Shown here piece after piece: positions 36,550 through 47,335 of a stretch of 64,000 nt of DNA. The position numbers were made by a program, and so were the translations under genes. The number at the start of each line of letters is the position of its first letter. The first letter of the stretch is position 1. The notes beneath the pieces were generated by a model. That model saw nothing but the letters and a program-made list of their open reading frames with translations. It was not told the DNA's origin and searched no databases. Origin of the DNA: Pseudomonas sp. S35 (GTDB lineage: Bacteria > Pseudomonadota > Gammaproteobacteria > Pseudomonadales > Pseudomonadaceae); the NCBI RefSeq assembly GCF_009866765.1, contig NZ_CP019431.1:3534001-3598000 (forward strand). Direction: 5' to 3'.

Positions 36550-39500
36550 ATGAGAAACGAGTCTTTACACAATGGTGTACCTTCCTCTACTACTACGCGC
36601 CTGCGAGTGCAACTCGAAGACTCCTCTATTTCTGAACTACGGAGTAAGCGTGACGTATCGGTGGTGAGCCTGGAAGCTATGAAGACCGCAACCCGACTGA
36701 TCAAAGCAGGCGACGCGGCGATGTCATACAAGCACAGCGCCGCAATGATGGAGCGCATCATCGACATTCGCGCCAGTCAAGGAGGCAGCCTGGCAGACAA
36801 GACCATCACTGACATCCCACACTTCTCGACGTTCGGCATGGCCTGGGCACGGCTTACCAAGGCCATCATGAGCGAGCCATTTGCAAGCTTTGCCCAGCAG
36901 CACAAGATCGACCCCGCCACCTTGCGTTTGAATACGCGAGACGGATGGGCATTTGAATGCATTGCCGACGGTAAACCTGCCACCTTCTCGAAATACGATG
37001 AGGGCTTCTGGGAGGCAACTGCTGCGGTCACTGCGGCAGCTCAAGCACTGAGCCCGACACTCAAGCTGGATATTAACTATACCGGCCAAAACAGCGCGCC
37101 GGCGGACCTCGTTGGCGACTTCTACGCCGTACGAGCCCATGGAGCAGAAAACGAAATGCTCCATTTGATCGCTGAGCAGAACCAACACCAATCGTTCTAC
37201 GCGTTGCGCGACCCCTACTCACCACCGCATACGTTCGGCCGACCCGCTAGAGTGATTCGCGAGCAACAACAGGAAACCATTGAAGATTTAGCTACACAAA
37301 TTGCCACAAAAACCGGCGTTATCTCCCCTTCTCAACGTAACCCGAAGCCATCGGTCGAAGAAGCCGACCTGCAAATGGCCAGGCTGTACAGCTCAGCCTT
37401 GCTCAGCCTGAGGCCGGAAATGTCGCGTTTCGGCAGCCACCCACGCACAACCTTTTCAGTGTCTGAGATACCTGAACACTCGACCCTCGGACAAACCCTG
37501 CGCAGGTCGGCGACACCACCCGGTAAAAACCCGCAACTGAGCCTCTCGTGGATCGGTAAGTTTTACGGCGAACCGAACAGTGACGGCACGTTGGCAGGCT
37601 TACTCAAACAAACCTCCACGCTCAATCAAAAAGGCTTTCACGCATTGAGCAAAGACAACCCACCCACCGACAAACGTTCCCAAGCGGTGCGCAAACAGCA
37701 ATTCAGCGTAATTAAACGGCTCGATACTCCAGACACGAAGCCTGGCGCACCTGCATCACCCACTGCCCCCGCCTTACCGGACATCAACCCGTTGGCCACT
37801 CTGGCGCGTAGCCAGTTTGCCGCTGAACCCAGCCTGTACACGGTAGTTGCCCGCCTGCTCAGCGATAAAATCAAGGCGATCTCCCCGGCATTGGACATTG
37901 ACGTCAACCAGATCGCCATTGCATCACCTATCCCGGGCAAGCCCGGGCAGCTTAAACAAACCCAATTGATAGAATTGGCCATAGATTACCTGGCTGGCGG
38001 CAAAGCCCCGGATTTCAGCAGCGACGATAAAGCGTTCGATACCCGCCCTGATTTATTGGCACACACCGGTAACAGCCCCGGTGTAGCGCTGGAGCTCAAT
38101 TTGCCCACACTCAGTGCAGCCATCCGTGCACTGCCAAGCCAACTGAACGCGGCCATCGACGCTGACTCGCGCCTCTACTGGAACAAACCGGCATTCAGCA
38201 GTCCCGCAGAGGAAGGTAGTGTCTTCCCAGGTAATCATCGTGCGTTGGTCAGCAGTATTTTGCGCAGTAACCTGCAGGAATCAAGCCTGAAACAACCCGG
38301 GTTAGATGATGAACAGCGTGAAGTCTTGAACACGATCGTAATGTATCCGAACAACTCGACACTATCCACCAACCTTAGCCCACCAACTTTTGACATCAGC
38401 ATCTATACCATCTCCAACTCCAAGGCAGACATGCTGGTTCATCGCTACCTGCCGTCACAGAAGCGCCACATACTCTTGCTGATGCAGCCCAATGGGAACA
38501 TCACCCCCTACAACTCTTGGGATGACATCCCGAAAGAAAAACGTGGCTTGAATCGATTGACCGGCAATGTGTTCGACACCCAGGCCGGCATGCTTATCGA
38601 ACAGCATCAAGGCAGCAGCTTGTTCAACGTCGCACCACGGATGGACACTAACAGCCCGGAACAAGCCAATACCAAGCTACCCGACTGGATGAGTAACGCC
38701 GACCAAGCGCAACGGTTTGTGCTGCATGAACTCAGCCTATTGCTGGCTACCTTCATACGACTTAACAAGGGCAATACGTACAACGACGATATCCCCGACA
38801 TACGCTCGTATACCCAAGCGCAATTCGACCAGCTACCTATCGCCCAAAAGCGCACGCCTTACTCCGCCAAAGACCTGGAGGTGGTCTTCAAGGTGCCCTA
38901 CGGCACACTGAGTTCAGGCTTTATCGATCGCCAGACCATGAGCCTGACCGACATGTTCCTCAAGAACCTGTCGGGAATGCCTAATGGCGAGATAGAGGTC
39001 TTTTTCAAAACGGGACTCAAGAATAACGGAAATGAATTTAAAGTCAGGGTGCCCGCACTGGAGGAACGGGGCGTACTCAAGAAGCTGGTCCAAGACCTTG
39101 ATATCGGCCAAACCTACCCCGCCTTACTCAAGAACAAACTGCTCGACGACCCGGATAAATCCGCGCAACGCCGTGTGCTTTTCACGCAGCAAGTCCCCTT
39201 AGAAATACAGATGAAAGCCCTGGAACTGTGCATCAAGAAAGAATCCGGTTTCAACGCCACCGGGTTCCGATACGTCCAGAAAGTACTTGAGCCAGTGCCT
39301 GGCCCGAAGATCGTCGACGCCAAAGAAATCGTCATCCGACCACTGGCCTTCGATAACAAGGCCAATGGGAAAGTCGACGTGGTCGAAGGCGCCTACCTGA
39401 TCGAACCGAAGGACAGCACCACAGGCCCACACATTCTGTATCGTCCGTTGATGGCCGATGCCCCGCTGATGCAGTTTCCTACTCGCCAGGCCTTGCTGGA

Positions 39501-41226
39501 AGCCATACAGAGCAAAGGCAAGCTGCAAAACGACACCCTTGCCTGGCTGCCTGACGATACCACGCGAAAACTGTATAGCGGCAACGGCTTCAAGCACCCC
39601 AACCTGGTGATATTCGGCTTCAATTTAGGGTCTGTTGCCCTCAACAAAACCATCCCACTGGCAGTGGACACTCGCCTGCAGCAAACACTGCAAGAAGGGA
39701 AATTGATGGAACATCTGTACGAGGCCAATGCACAGAACCTGATAACCCTGGCCCATCAACAATCGACGTCTGATGCAGAAAGCCGTTGGGCGACCTTCAA
39801 GGAAGGTGGGTTTCTACTGCTCAATACGTTGTTACCTGTACTACGCGGCCCCGGCGCCCTGCTCAACCAAGTGCTGACCGCCACAGGCATCCTTAAGGAC
39901 CTAGAGGTACTGAGCGGCGATAACATGCGGGCTAAAGAGGCGGCCCTGGCAGATATGTTTCTTAACTTGTCGACGTTATTGGTCAATTTCAAGCCACACC
40001 TCTCCAATGAGCCGCCCACCAGCACATCACCCAATGCAGCAAAAACGTCAGTAAGCGCAGCCCGTGGCGGCGCCCTGTTGATTGACGATGCAGTACGCCC
40101 CCCCGCACCGCCGAAAAACCGGATTGTCTTGGGAGGTCGGGCGGATGTAAAACCGCTCGCCGGCGATATTCAAGTATTTGTGGACGAGTACAACGGCAGC
40201 AAACGTCTCAACATCATGGGCCACGGGGAAAAGCCCACGCAGGAGCATGCAGGCCACATCCTTGGAGAGGGTGACAAGCACTACACTGCTGCAGACATTG
40301 ACCAGGAACTGTTGGCACGCGGCATAGACATTCGAAGCTACACCGATGTGCGGCTCTTGAGTTGCTACTCCAGCAACGGAGGCCAGCAGTCCCTGGCGTC
40401 CACGCTCAGCAAGCTCACTGGGGTGCGCGTTAAGGGATTTGAGCAGGAGATCATCGCAAGCTATGCAGGCTTTGACGATAAAGATCCATCCACGATCTAT
40501 GGCGATGCGTTGACACGTTACCGCGAGCAATATCCAAGCCTCAGCGACAGTGATATCCATATTTTGGCCGAAGAGGAACTGAACGACACGCTGGCCGGAC
40601 GCAACATAAAATTCAACGTCGACAAAGACACGGGTACCGAGGTTGAAATCAATATAGGCAGCGATGAAGAGCCCGTGATGTATAGGACCATTGTCGATTA
40701 CCAACCCCGCACCTTTGGAGCACCGAAGACCAAAGCCGTGCCAGACCCCATTGACGTGCTGATGGGATACTCCCATAGCGTTGAAGATGCACACTCGGTG
40801 TTGTCGACTCGCAGCCTGACCGACTGCTCTGCGCTTGCGGTGCTTACCGACCTGAAGGATGGCGTTTATCAAAAACGCACATTGATGCACCTGACCGGAA
40901 GCAATCTTGATGCCGGCTTACTGAATGAAGATGCCTATGAGGTACTTGATGAGCTGGATAAGTCATTGGCGAAGGGAGGCAAGGTCATATTTGTAGGCGG
41001 CACCGAATCCCAATCGCCGGTAGGCATGGGGTTTGTGTTGGGTCAAGAGTCCCAAGGTAAGAAGCCACTATTGGACCTTCTGAACAAACCCGGCGTGGAA
41101 ACCACAATCGCCAGTTCAGTGGGCGTGAGTGTCAATCCCGATGGCACTTTCAAGTTGATAGAGGGCACTGGCAAGGGCGTCTTTACTCAGCCCATGATTG
41201 ACAACGTACTACGCAACGCAGAATAA
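36550..41226 (+). CDS. Giant toxin-like protein with C80 cysteine-protease-like and deamidase-like C-terminal domains
   Basis: A 1558-residue protein. Residues ~1-1150 resemble the large 'dermonecrotic toxin' (DUF6543-type) proteins of Pseudomonas, e.g. YRPLMADAPLMQFPTRQALL and LAWLPDDTTRKLYSGNGF; a hydrophobic stretch near 1085-1105 (GGFLLLNTLLPVLRGPGALL) may insert in membranes. Residues ~1190-1330 look like a C80 (CPD) self-processing domain: His1225 in LNIMGHGE and Cys1272 in VRLLSCYSS, 47 apart, close to the 45-49 seen in TcdB and MARTX CPDs. Residues ~1410-1558 carry Cys1426 (TDCSALAVL) and His1447 (LMHLTGSN), then KVIFVGGTES and IASSVGVSVNPDG, recalling the CheD/CNF deamidase fold. It has no signal peptide or Rhs repeats. 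Activity is inferred from motifs only. Confidence 0.75.
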   Translation: MRNESLHNGVPSSTTTRLRVQLEDSSISELRSKRDVSVVSLEAMKTATRLIKAGDAAMSYKHSAAMMERIIDIRASQGGSLADKTITDIPHFSTFGMAWARLTKAIMSEPFASFAQQHKIDPATLRLNTRDGWAFECIADGKPATFSKYDEGFWEATAAVTAAAQALSPTLKLDINYTGQNSAPADLVGDFYAVRAHGAENEMLHLIAEQNQHQSFYALRDPYSPPHTFGRPARVIREQQQETIEDLATQIATKTGVISPSQRNPKPSVEEADLQMARLYSSALLSLRPEMSRFGSHPRTTFSVSEIPEHSTLGQTLRRSATPPGKNPQLSLSWIGKFYGEPNSDGTLAGLLKQTSTLNQKGFHALSKDNPPTDKRSQAVRKQQFSVIKRLDTPDTKPGAPASPTAPALPDINPLATLARSQFAAEPSLYTVVARLLSDKIKAISPALDIDVNQIAIASPIPGKPGQLKQTQLIELAIDYLAGGKAPDFSSDDKAFDTRPDLLAHTGNSPGVALELNLPTLSAAIRALPSQLNAAIDADSRLYWNKPAFSSPAEEGSVFPGNHRALVSSILRSNLQESSLKQPGLDDEQREVLNTIVMYPNNSTLSTNLSPPTFDISIYTISNSKADMLVHRYLPSQKRHILLLMQPNGNITPYNSWDDIPKEKRGLNRLTGNVFDTQAGMLIEQHQGSSLFNVAPRMDTNSPEQANTKLPDWMSNADQAQRFVLHELSLLLATFIRLNKGNTYNDDIPDIRSYTQAQFDQLPIAQKRTPYSAKDLEVVFKVPYGTLSSGFIDRQTMSLTDMFLKNLSGMPNGEIEVFFKTGLKNNGNEFKVRVPALEERGVLKKLVQDLDIGQTYPALLKNKLLDDPDKSAQRRVLFTQQVPLEIQMKALELCIKKESGFNATGFRYVQKVLEPVPGPKIVDAKEIVIRPLAFDNKANGKVDVVEGAYLIEPKDSTTGPHILYRPLMADAPLMQFPTRQALLEAIQSKGKLQNDTLAWLPDDTTRKLYSGNGFKHPNLVIFGFNLGSVALNKTIPLAVDTRLQQTLQEGKLMEHLYEANAQNLITLAHQQSTSDAESRWATFKEGGFLLLNTLLPVLRGPGALLNQVLTATGILKDLEVLSGDNMRAKEAALADMFLNLSTLLVNFKPHLSNEPPTSTSPNAAKTSVSAARGGALLIDDAVRPPAPPKNRIVLGGRADVKPLAGDIQVFVDEYNGSKRLNIMGHGEKPTQEHAGHILGEGDKHYTAADIDQELLARGIDIRSYTDVRLLSCYSSNGGQQSLASTLSKLTGVRVKGFEQEIIASYAGFDDKDPSTIYGDALTRYREQYPSLSDSDIHILAEEELNDTLAGRNIKFNVDKDTGTEVEINIGSDEEPVMYRTIVDYQPRTFGAPKTKAVPDPIDVLMGYSHSVEDAHSVLSTRSLTDCSALAVLTDLKDGVYQKRTLMHLTGSNLDAGLLNEDAYEVLDELDKSLAKGGKVIFVGGTESQSPVGMGFVLGQESQGKKPLLDLLNKPGVETTIASSVGVSVNPDGTFKLIEGTGKGVFTQPMIDNVLRNAE

Positions 41227-41438
41227 CCCGCGCACTCACCTTGTCTGCAGCAGCCTACACAAGCGGCGGCTGCAGGCAACGCAGTGCAAAAAAGTATCAG
41301 TCCGAGTGCTCCCAAGGATTTGTCACAACCCCATTTGAAGGCTGTAATCAACGCACACTCTTCCTGACTCCCCGTAGGAAGACACAACAACAATAACTGT
41401 CCTTCTGTAGCCCCCTGGGCGCGGAAATGGAGTGCGCG
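41227..41438 (+). promoter_or_regulatory. Putative mtlE promoter region
   Basis: The 212 bp before mtlE should contain the MtlR-dependent promoter of the mannitol operon. A hairpin of GCAGCAGCC and GGCGGCTGC type near 41247-41278 could terminate the toxin transcript, insulating mtlE from it. I could not identify the MtlR half-sites with confidence. Confidence 0.4.
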
Positions 41439-42761
41439 ATGAAGTTCACAGCAAAAACTCTGCTTGTCTCTACCTGCATGACTACCTGCATGACCCTCAG
41501 CGCCGTCAGCTTTGGCGCGCAGACCCTGACCATTGCCACCGTCAACAACAGCGACATGATCCGCATGCAAAAGCTCTCGAAAACCTTCGAGGCCGAGCAC
41601 CCGCAGATCAAGCTGAACTGGGTGGTGCTCGAAGAAAACGTACTGCGCCAGCGCCTGACCACTGACATCGCCACCCAGGGCGGGCAGTTCGATGTGTTGA
41701 CCATCGGCATGTACGAAGCCGCACTCTGGGGCGCCAAGGGCTGGCTGGAACCTATGACGGACTTGCCGGCGTCCTACGACCTCGACGACGTATTCCCTTC
41801 GGTGCGTGACGGTTTGTCGGTCAAGGGTTCGCTGTACGCCCTGCCGTTCTACGCCGAAAGTTCGATCACTTATTACCGCACCGACCTGTTCAAGGACGCC
41901 GGGCTGACCATGCCCGAGCACCCGACCTGGACCCAGATCGGCGAATACGCGGCCAAACTCACCGACAAGACCAAAGAACAATACGGCCTGTGCCTGCGCG
42001 GCAAAGCCGGTTGGGGTGAGAACATGGCGCTGATCACCACCCTGGCCAACGGCTACGGTGCGCGGTGGTTCGATGAAAAGTGGCAACCGCAATTCAACGG
42101 CCCCGAGTGGAAGGACGCACTGAACTTCTATGTCGACAACATGAAGAAATCCGGCCCGCCGGGTGCGTCCAGCAACGGTTTCAACGAAAACCTGGCGCTG
42201 TTCAACAGCGGCAAGTGCGCAATCTGGGTCGACGCCAGCGTCGCTGGCTCGTTCGTGACCGACAAGACCCAGAGCAAAGTCGCTGACCATGTCGGCTTCA
42301 CCTTTGCCCCCCACGAAAAAACCGACAAGGGCACTTCGTGGCTGTACTCCTGGTCCCTGGCGATCCCGACCAGCTCCAAGGCCAAGGACGCCGCCAAGGT
42401 GTTCACCAGTTGGGCAACGTCCAAGGAATATGGCGCGCTGGTCGCCAAGACCGACGGCGTGGCCAACGTACCGCCAGGCACGCGCAAGTCGACCTACAGC
42501 GACGAATACATGAAAGCCGCGCCATTCGCCAAGGTGACCCTGGAATCCCTGAAAGTCGCCGACCCAACCAAACCGACGCTCAAGCCGGTGCCGTACATCG
42601 GTATCCAACTGGTGACCATTCCTGAATTCCAGGCGATTGGGACCCAGGTCGGCAAGTTCTTCTCCGGTGCGTTGACCGGCCAGCAAACGGTTGATGCGGC
42701 GTTGACTGCGGCGCAGACCACCACCGAGCGTGAAATGAAGCGGGCGGGTTACCCGAAATAA
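41439..42761 (+). CDS. mtlE: Mannitol/sorbitol ABC transporter, substrate-binding protein
   Basis: A 440-residue extracellular solute-binding protein (family 1). It has a signal peptide rich in threonine and cysteine, ending SAVSFGAQ, then TLTIATVNNSDMIRMQKLSKTF. Typical SBP_bac_1 segments follow: FDVLTIGMYEAALWGAKGWL, YALPFYAESSITYYRTDLF and CAIWVDASVAGSF. It binds polyols in the periplasm and delivers them to MtlF/MtlG. The start at 41439 has GGAG six bases upstream; an ATG at 41427 lacks this. First gene of the mtl operon; a REP doublet follows directly after its stop, which often protects the mRNA of abundant binding proteins. Confidence 0.93.
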   Translation: MKFTAKTLLVSTCMTTCMTLSAVSFGAQTLTIATVNNSDMIRMQKLSKTFEAEHPQIKLNWVVLEENVLRQRLTTDIATQGGQFDVLTIGMYEAALWGAKGWLEPMTDLPASYDLDDVFPSVRDGLSVKGSLYALPFYAESSITYYRTDLFKDAGLTMPEHPTWTQIGEYAAKLTDKTKEQYGLCLRGKAGWGENMALITTLANGYGARWFDEKWQPQFNGPEWKDALNFYVDNMKKSGPPGASSNGFNENLALFNSGKCAIWVDASVAGSFVTDKTQSKVADHVGFTFAPHEKTDKGTSWLYSWSLAIPTSSKAKDAAKVFTSWATSKEYGALVAKTDGVANVPPGTRKSTYSDEYMKAAPFAKVTLESLKVADPTKPTLKPVPYIGIQLVTIPEFQAIGTQVGKFFSGALTGQQTVDAALTAAQTTTEREMKRAGYPK

Positions 42762-42780
42762 TCCGGGCCCACCACAGTCA

Positions 42781-42873
42781 AATGTGGGAGGGGGCTTGCT
42801 CCCGATGAGGGAGTGTCAGTTGATGCATCTGTGACTGGCCCACTGCTATCGGGAACAAGCACCCTCCCCCATT
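42781..42873. repeat. REP doublet between mtlE and mtlF
   Basis: AATGTGGGAGGGGGCTTGCT faces ATCGGGAACAAGCACCCTCC; the right half is degenerate. It lies in the 150 bp gap between mtlE and mtlF, otherwise the widest gap in the operon. Confidence 0.9.
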
Positions 42874-42912
42874 GACCGCGCTCCGATTCGTATCTGACTG
42901 GTCTAGATCCCC

Positions 42913-43803
42913 ATGAATACACCACGCAAAAACCGCCTGGCCAACCCCGGCTGGTTCCTCGTCACGCCCTCGGTCGCCATGCTGCTGCTGTGGATGATCG
43001 TGCCGTTGGGCATGACCCTGTACTTTTCACTGATCCGCTACAACCTGCTCTACCCCGGCGAGAATCAATTCGTGGGGTTGGAGAACTTCACCTACTTCAT
43101 CACCGACTCAGGGTTCCTGCCCGGTGCCACCAATACGTTGTTACTGGTGGGCAGCGTGCTGCTGATCAGCGTGGTGTTCGGTGTGTTGATCAGTGCCCTG
43201 CTGGAGGCCAGTGAGTTCCTAGGGCGCGGCATCGTCCGGGTGCTGTTGATTTCGCCGTTCTTCATCATGCCCACCGTCGGTGCGCTGATCTGGAAGAACC
43301 TGATTTTCCACCCGGTATCCGGCGTGCTGGCCGCCGTGTGGAAGCTGTTCGGCGCCGAGCCGGTGGACTGGCTGGCGCACTACCCGTTGCTGTCGATCAT
43401 CATCATTGTGTCGTGGCAATGGCTGCCGTTCGCGATTTTGCTGCTGATGACCGCCATGCAGTCCCTCGACCAGGAACAAAAGGAAGCCGCGCGCCTGGAC
43501 GGTGCCGGCGCCATCGCGATCTTCTGGCACCTGACCCTGCCCCACCTGGCGCGTCCGATTGCCGTGGTGGTGATGATCGAAACGATCTTTTTGCTCTCGG
43601 TGTTCGCCGAAATCTTCACCACCACCAACGGCGGCCCCGGCTACGCCTCGACCAACCTCGCCTACCTGATCTACAACCAGGCGCTGGTGCAGTTCGACGT
43701 GGGCATGGCCTCGGCCGGCGGCTTGATTGCCGTGGTCATCGCCAATATCGCGGCGATCATCCTGGTGCGGATGATCGGCAAAAACCTGACTGACAAGCCT
43801 TGA
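42913..43803 (+). CDS. mtlF: Mannitol/sorbitol ABC transporter permease 1
   Basis: A 296-residue inner-membrane permease with six predicted helices. The cytoplasmic EAA loop reads [20 protein letters not shown], which couples to the ATPase MtlK. The N-terminus (WFLVTPSVAMLLLWMIVPLG) and the conserved FVGLENFTYFI segment are those of MalF-type sugar permeases. It forms a heterodimer with MtlG. The stop is 10 bp before the mtlG start. Confidence 0.93.
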   Translation: MNTPRKNRLANPGWFLVTPSVAMLLLWMIVPLGMTLYFSLIRYNLLYPGENQFVGLENFTYFITDSGFLPGATNTLLLVGSVLLISVVFGVLISALLEASEFLGRGIVRVLLISPFFIMPTVGALIWKNLIFHPVSGVLAAVWKLFGAEPVDWLAHYPLLSIIIIVSWQWLPFAILLLMTAMQSLDQEQKEAARLDGAGAIAIFWHLTLPHLARPIAVVVMIETIFLLSVFAEIFTTTNGGPGYASTNLAYLIYNQALVQFDVGMASAGGLIAVVIANIAAIILVRMIGKNLTDKP

Positions 43804-43813
43804 GGGCCGCGCC

Positions 43814-44644
43814 ATGACGCTTCAACAATCTCGCCGCCTGCAAAGCCTGTTGCTCGGCACGTTGGCCTGGGCCATCGCGATCCTGATCTTCTTCCCGATC
43901 TTCTGGATGGTGCTGACCAGCTTCAAGACCGAAATCGATGCGTTCGCCACACCGCCGCAGTTTATCTTCACGCCGACGCTGGAGAACTACCTGCACATCA
44001 ACGAGCGCAGCAATTACTTCAGCTACGCGTGGAACTCGGTGCTGATTTCCTTCAGCGCCACCGCCCTGTGCCTGCTGATCTCGGTGCCGGCCGCCTACTC
44101 GATGGCGTTCTACGAAACCCAGCGCACCAAGGGCACGCTGCTGTGGATGCTCTCGACCAAGATGCTGCCGCCGGTGGGCGTGCTGATGCCAATCTACCTG
44201 CTGGCCAAGAGCTTTGGCCTGTTGGATACGCGTATTGCGCTGATCATCATCTACACCCTGATCAACCTGCCGATCGTGGTATGGATGGTCTACACCTACT
44301 TCAAAGACATCCCCAAGGACATCCTCGAAGCCGCCCGCCTGGACGGCGCCACCCTGTGGCAGGAAATGGTCCGGGTGCTGCTGCCGATCGCCAAGGGCGG
44401 CCTGGCCTCCACCGTGCTGCTGTCGCTGATCCTGTGCTGGAACGAGGCGTTCTGGTCGCTGAACCTGACCTCGTCGAATGCCGCACCGCTGACCGCGTTG
44501 ATCGCCTCCTACTCCAGCCCCGAAGGCTTGTTCTGGGCCAAATTGTCGGCCGTCTCGACCCTCGCGTGTGCGCCGATCCTGATCTTTGGCTGGATTAGCC
44601 AGAAACAGCTGGTGCGCGGCTTGTCCTTCGGCGCTGTTAAATAA
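43814..44644 (+). CDS. mtlG: Mannitol/sorbitol ABC transporter permease 2
   Basis: A 276-residue MalG-type permease with six helices: the first is [21 protein letters not shown], and the EAA loop is [20 protein letters not shown]. The family segment [14 protein letters not shown] near the N-terminus and AAYSMAF are intact. It pairs with MtlF to form the channel. Follows mtlF by 10 bp and precedes mtlK by 23 bp; clearly cotranscribed. Confidence 0.93.
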   Translation: MTLQQSRRLQSLLLGTLAWAIAILIFFPIFWMVLTSFKTEIDAFATPPQFIFTPTLENYLHINERSNYFSYAWNSVLISFSATALCLLISVPAAYSMAFYETQRTKGTLLWMLSTKMLPPVGVLMPIYLLAKSFGLLDTRIALIIIYTLINLPIVVWMVYTYFKDIPKDILEAARLDGATLWQEMVRVLLPIAKGGLASTVLLSLILCWNEAFWSLNLTSSNAAPLTALIASYSSPEGLFWAKLSAVSTLACAPILIFGWISQKQLVRGLSFGAVK

Positions 44645-44667
44645 TAATTTCTAGTGGAGGGCCCATC

Positions 44668-45771
<1,104 letters not shown>

Positions 45772-45789
45772 TTTCGCGAGTATTACCTG

Positions 45790-47271
45790 ATGAAATTGAA
45801 TAAACAGAACCTCACGCAACTGGCTGAGCCGGTGAAAATCCCCGCCTACGCCATCGCCGACACCCGCCAGGGCATCGCCCATATCGGCGTCGGCGGTTTC
45901 CATCGTGCGCACCAGGCTTACTACACCGATGCGTTGATGAACACGGGCGAAGGCCTGGACTGGAGCATCTGCGGCGTCGGCCTGCGGGCCGAGGATCGCA
46001 AGGCCCGCGACGACCTGGCCGGCCAGGATTACCTGTTCACCCTGTACGAGCTGGGCGACACCGACGACACCGAAGTGCGCGTCATCGGCGCCATCAGCGA
46101 CATGCTGCTGGCCCAAGACGGCGCCCAGGCGCTGGTCGACAAACTGGCCAGCCCGGCGATCCGCATCGTCTCGCTGACCATCACCGAAGGCGGCTACTGC
46201 ATCGATGACAGCAACGGCGAGTTCATGGCCCACCTGCCGCAGATCCAGCATGACCTGGCGCACCCGAGCGCACCGAAAACCGTGTTCGGCTTTATCTGCG
46301 CTGCCCTCACCCAACGTCGCGCCGCTGGCATCCCGGCCTTTACCGTGATGTCTTGCGATAACCTGCCGCACAACGGCGCCGTCACGCGTAAAGCCCTGCT
46401 GGCCTTCGCCGCCCTGCACAACGCCGAGCTGCGCGACTGGATCGAGGCCAACGTGAGTTTCCCGAACGCTATGGTCGACCGCATCACGCCGATGACCAGC
46501 ACCGCCCACCGCCTGCAACTGCACGATGAACACGGCATCGACGACGCTTGGCCGGTGGTGTGCGAACCCTTTGTGCAGTGGGTGCTGGAAGACAAATTCG
46601 TCAACGGCCGCCCGGCCTGGGAAAAGGTCGGCGTGCAGTTCACCAATGACGTGACGCCGTATGAAGAGATGAAGATCGGCCTGCTCAACGGCAGCCACCT
46701 GGCCCTGACGTACCTGGGTTTTCTCAAGGGTTATCGGTTTGTGCACGAGACCATGAACGACCCGGTGTTTGTGGCCTATATGCGTGCCTACATGGACCTG
46801 GACGTCACGCCGAACCTGGCACCGGTGCCGGGAATTGACCTGACCGAGTACAAACAGACCTTGGTCGACCGTTTTTCCAACCAGGCAATTGCCGACCAGT
46901 TGGAGCGCGTGTGTTCGGATGGCTCGTCGAAGTTTCCCAAGTTCACGGTGCCAACGATCAATCGCCTGATTGCGCACGGCCGCGAGACTGAACGGGCTGC
47001 ACTGGTGGTCGCCGCGTGGGCGTTGTATCTCAAGGGAGTCGATGAGAATGGCGTGAGCTACGCCATTCCTGACCCGCGCGCGCAGTTCTGCCAAGAGCTG
47101 GTCAGCGATGACCGCTTGATCAGCAAGCGCTTGCTGGGCGTTGAAGAGATTTTCGGCACGGCTATTCCCAACTCGCCTGAGTTTGTGGCAGCGTTCGAGC
47201 GGTGTTATGTGAGCTTGCGTGACAACGGCGTCACTGAAACGCTGAAGCTGTTACTGAAGAAACCGGCCTAA
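45790..47271 (+). CDS. mtlD: Mannitol 2-dehydrogenase (polyol dehydrogenase)
   Basis: A 493-residue long-chain polyol dehydrogenase that oxidises mannitol to fructose (and sorbitol or arabitol to the ketoses) with NAD+. The N-terminal Rossmann region has AHIGVGGFHRAHQAYYTD. The catalytic region has TPYEEMKIGLLNGSHLALTYLG, containing the conserved K-x-N-x-x-H pattern of the family. Length matches the P. fluorescens enzyme (493 residues). Cytoplasmic. It follows mtlK by 18 bp; a REP comes immediately after its stop. Confidence 0.96.
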   Translation: MKLNKQNLTQLAEPVKIPAYAIADTRQGIAHIGVGGFHRAHQAYYTDALMNTGEGLDWSICGVGLRAEDRKARDDLAGQDYLFTLYELGDTDDTEVRVIGAISDMLLAQDGAQALVDKLASPAIRIVSLTITEGGYCIDDSNGEFMAHLPQIQHDLAHPSAPKTVFGFICAALTQRRAAGIPAFTVMSCDNLPHNGAVTRKALLAFAALHNAELRDWIEANVSFPNAMVDRITPMTSTAHRLQLHDEHGIDDAWPVVCEPFVQWVLEDKFVNGRPAWEKVGVQFTNDVTPYEEMKIGLLNGSHLALTYLGFLKGYRFVHETMNDPVFVAYMRAYMDLDVTPNLAPVPGIDLTEYKQTLVDRFSNQAIADQLERVCSDGSSKFPKFTVPTINRLIAHGRETERAALVVAAWALYLKGVDENGVSYAIPDPRAQFCQELVSDDRLISKRLLGVEEIFGTAIPNSPEFVAAFERCYVSLRDNGVTETLKLLLKKPA

Positions 47272-47305
47272 AAATGTGGGAGGGGGCAAGCCCCCTCCCA
47301 CATTT
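47272..47305. repeat. Compact REP palindrome between mtlD and mtlY
   Basis: AAATGTGGGAGGGGGC and GCCCCCTCCCACATTT form an almost perfect 16 bp palindrome with almost no loop, directly after the mtlD stop. It divides the operon into a transport/dehydrogenase part and a kinase part. Confidence 0.92.
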
Positions 47306-47335
47306 ACCCCCAACAATAATGCTGAGCAAATCATC

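Noticed and set aside
36550..41226. Rhs/CDI or type VI effector locus
   Set aside because: No Rhs repeats, VgrG, PAAR, hemagglutinin repeats or CdiB-like gene are visible near the giant gene.
35078..41438. Prophage or integrative element
   Set aside because: No integrase, tRNA target, phage structural gene or obvious terminal repeats could be seen around the accessory insert.
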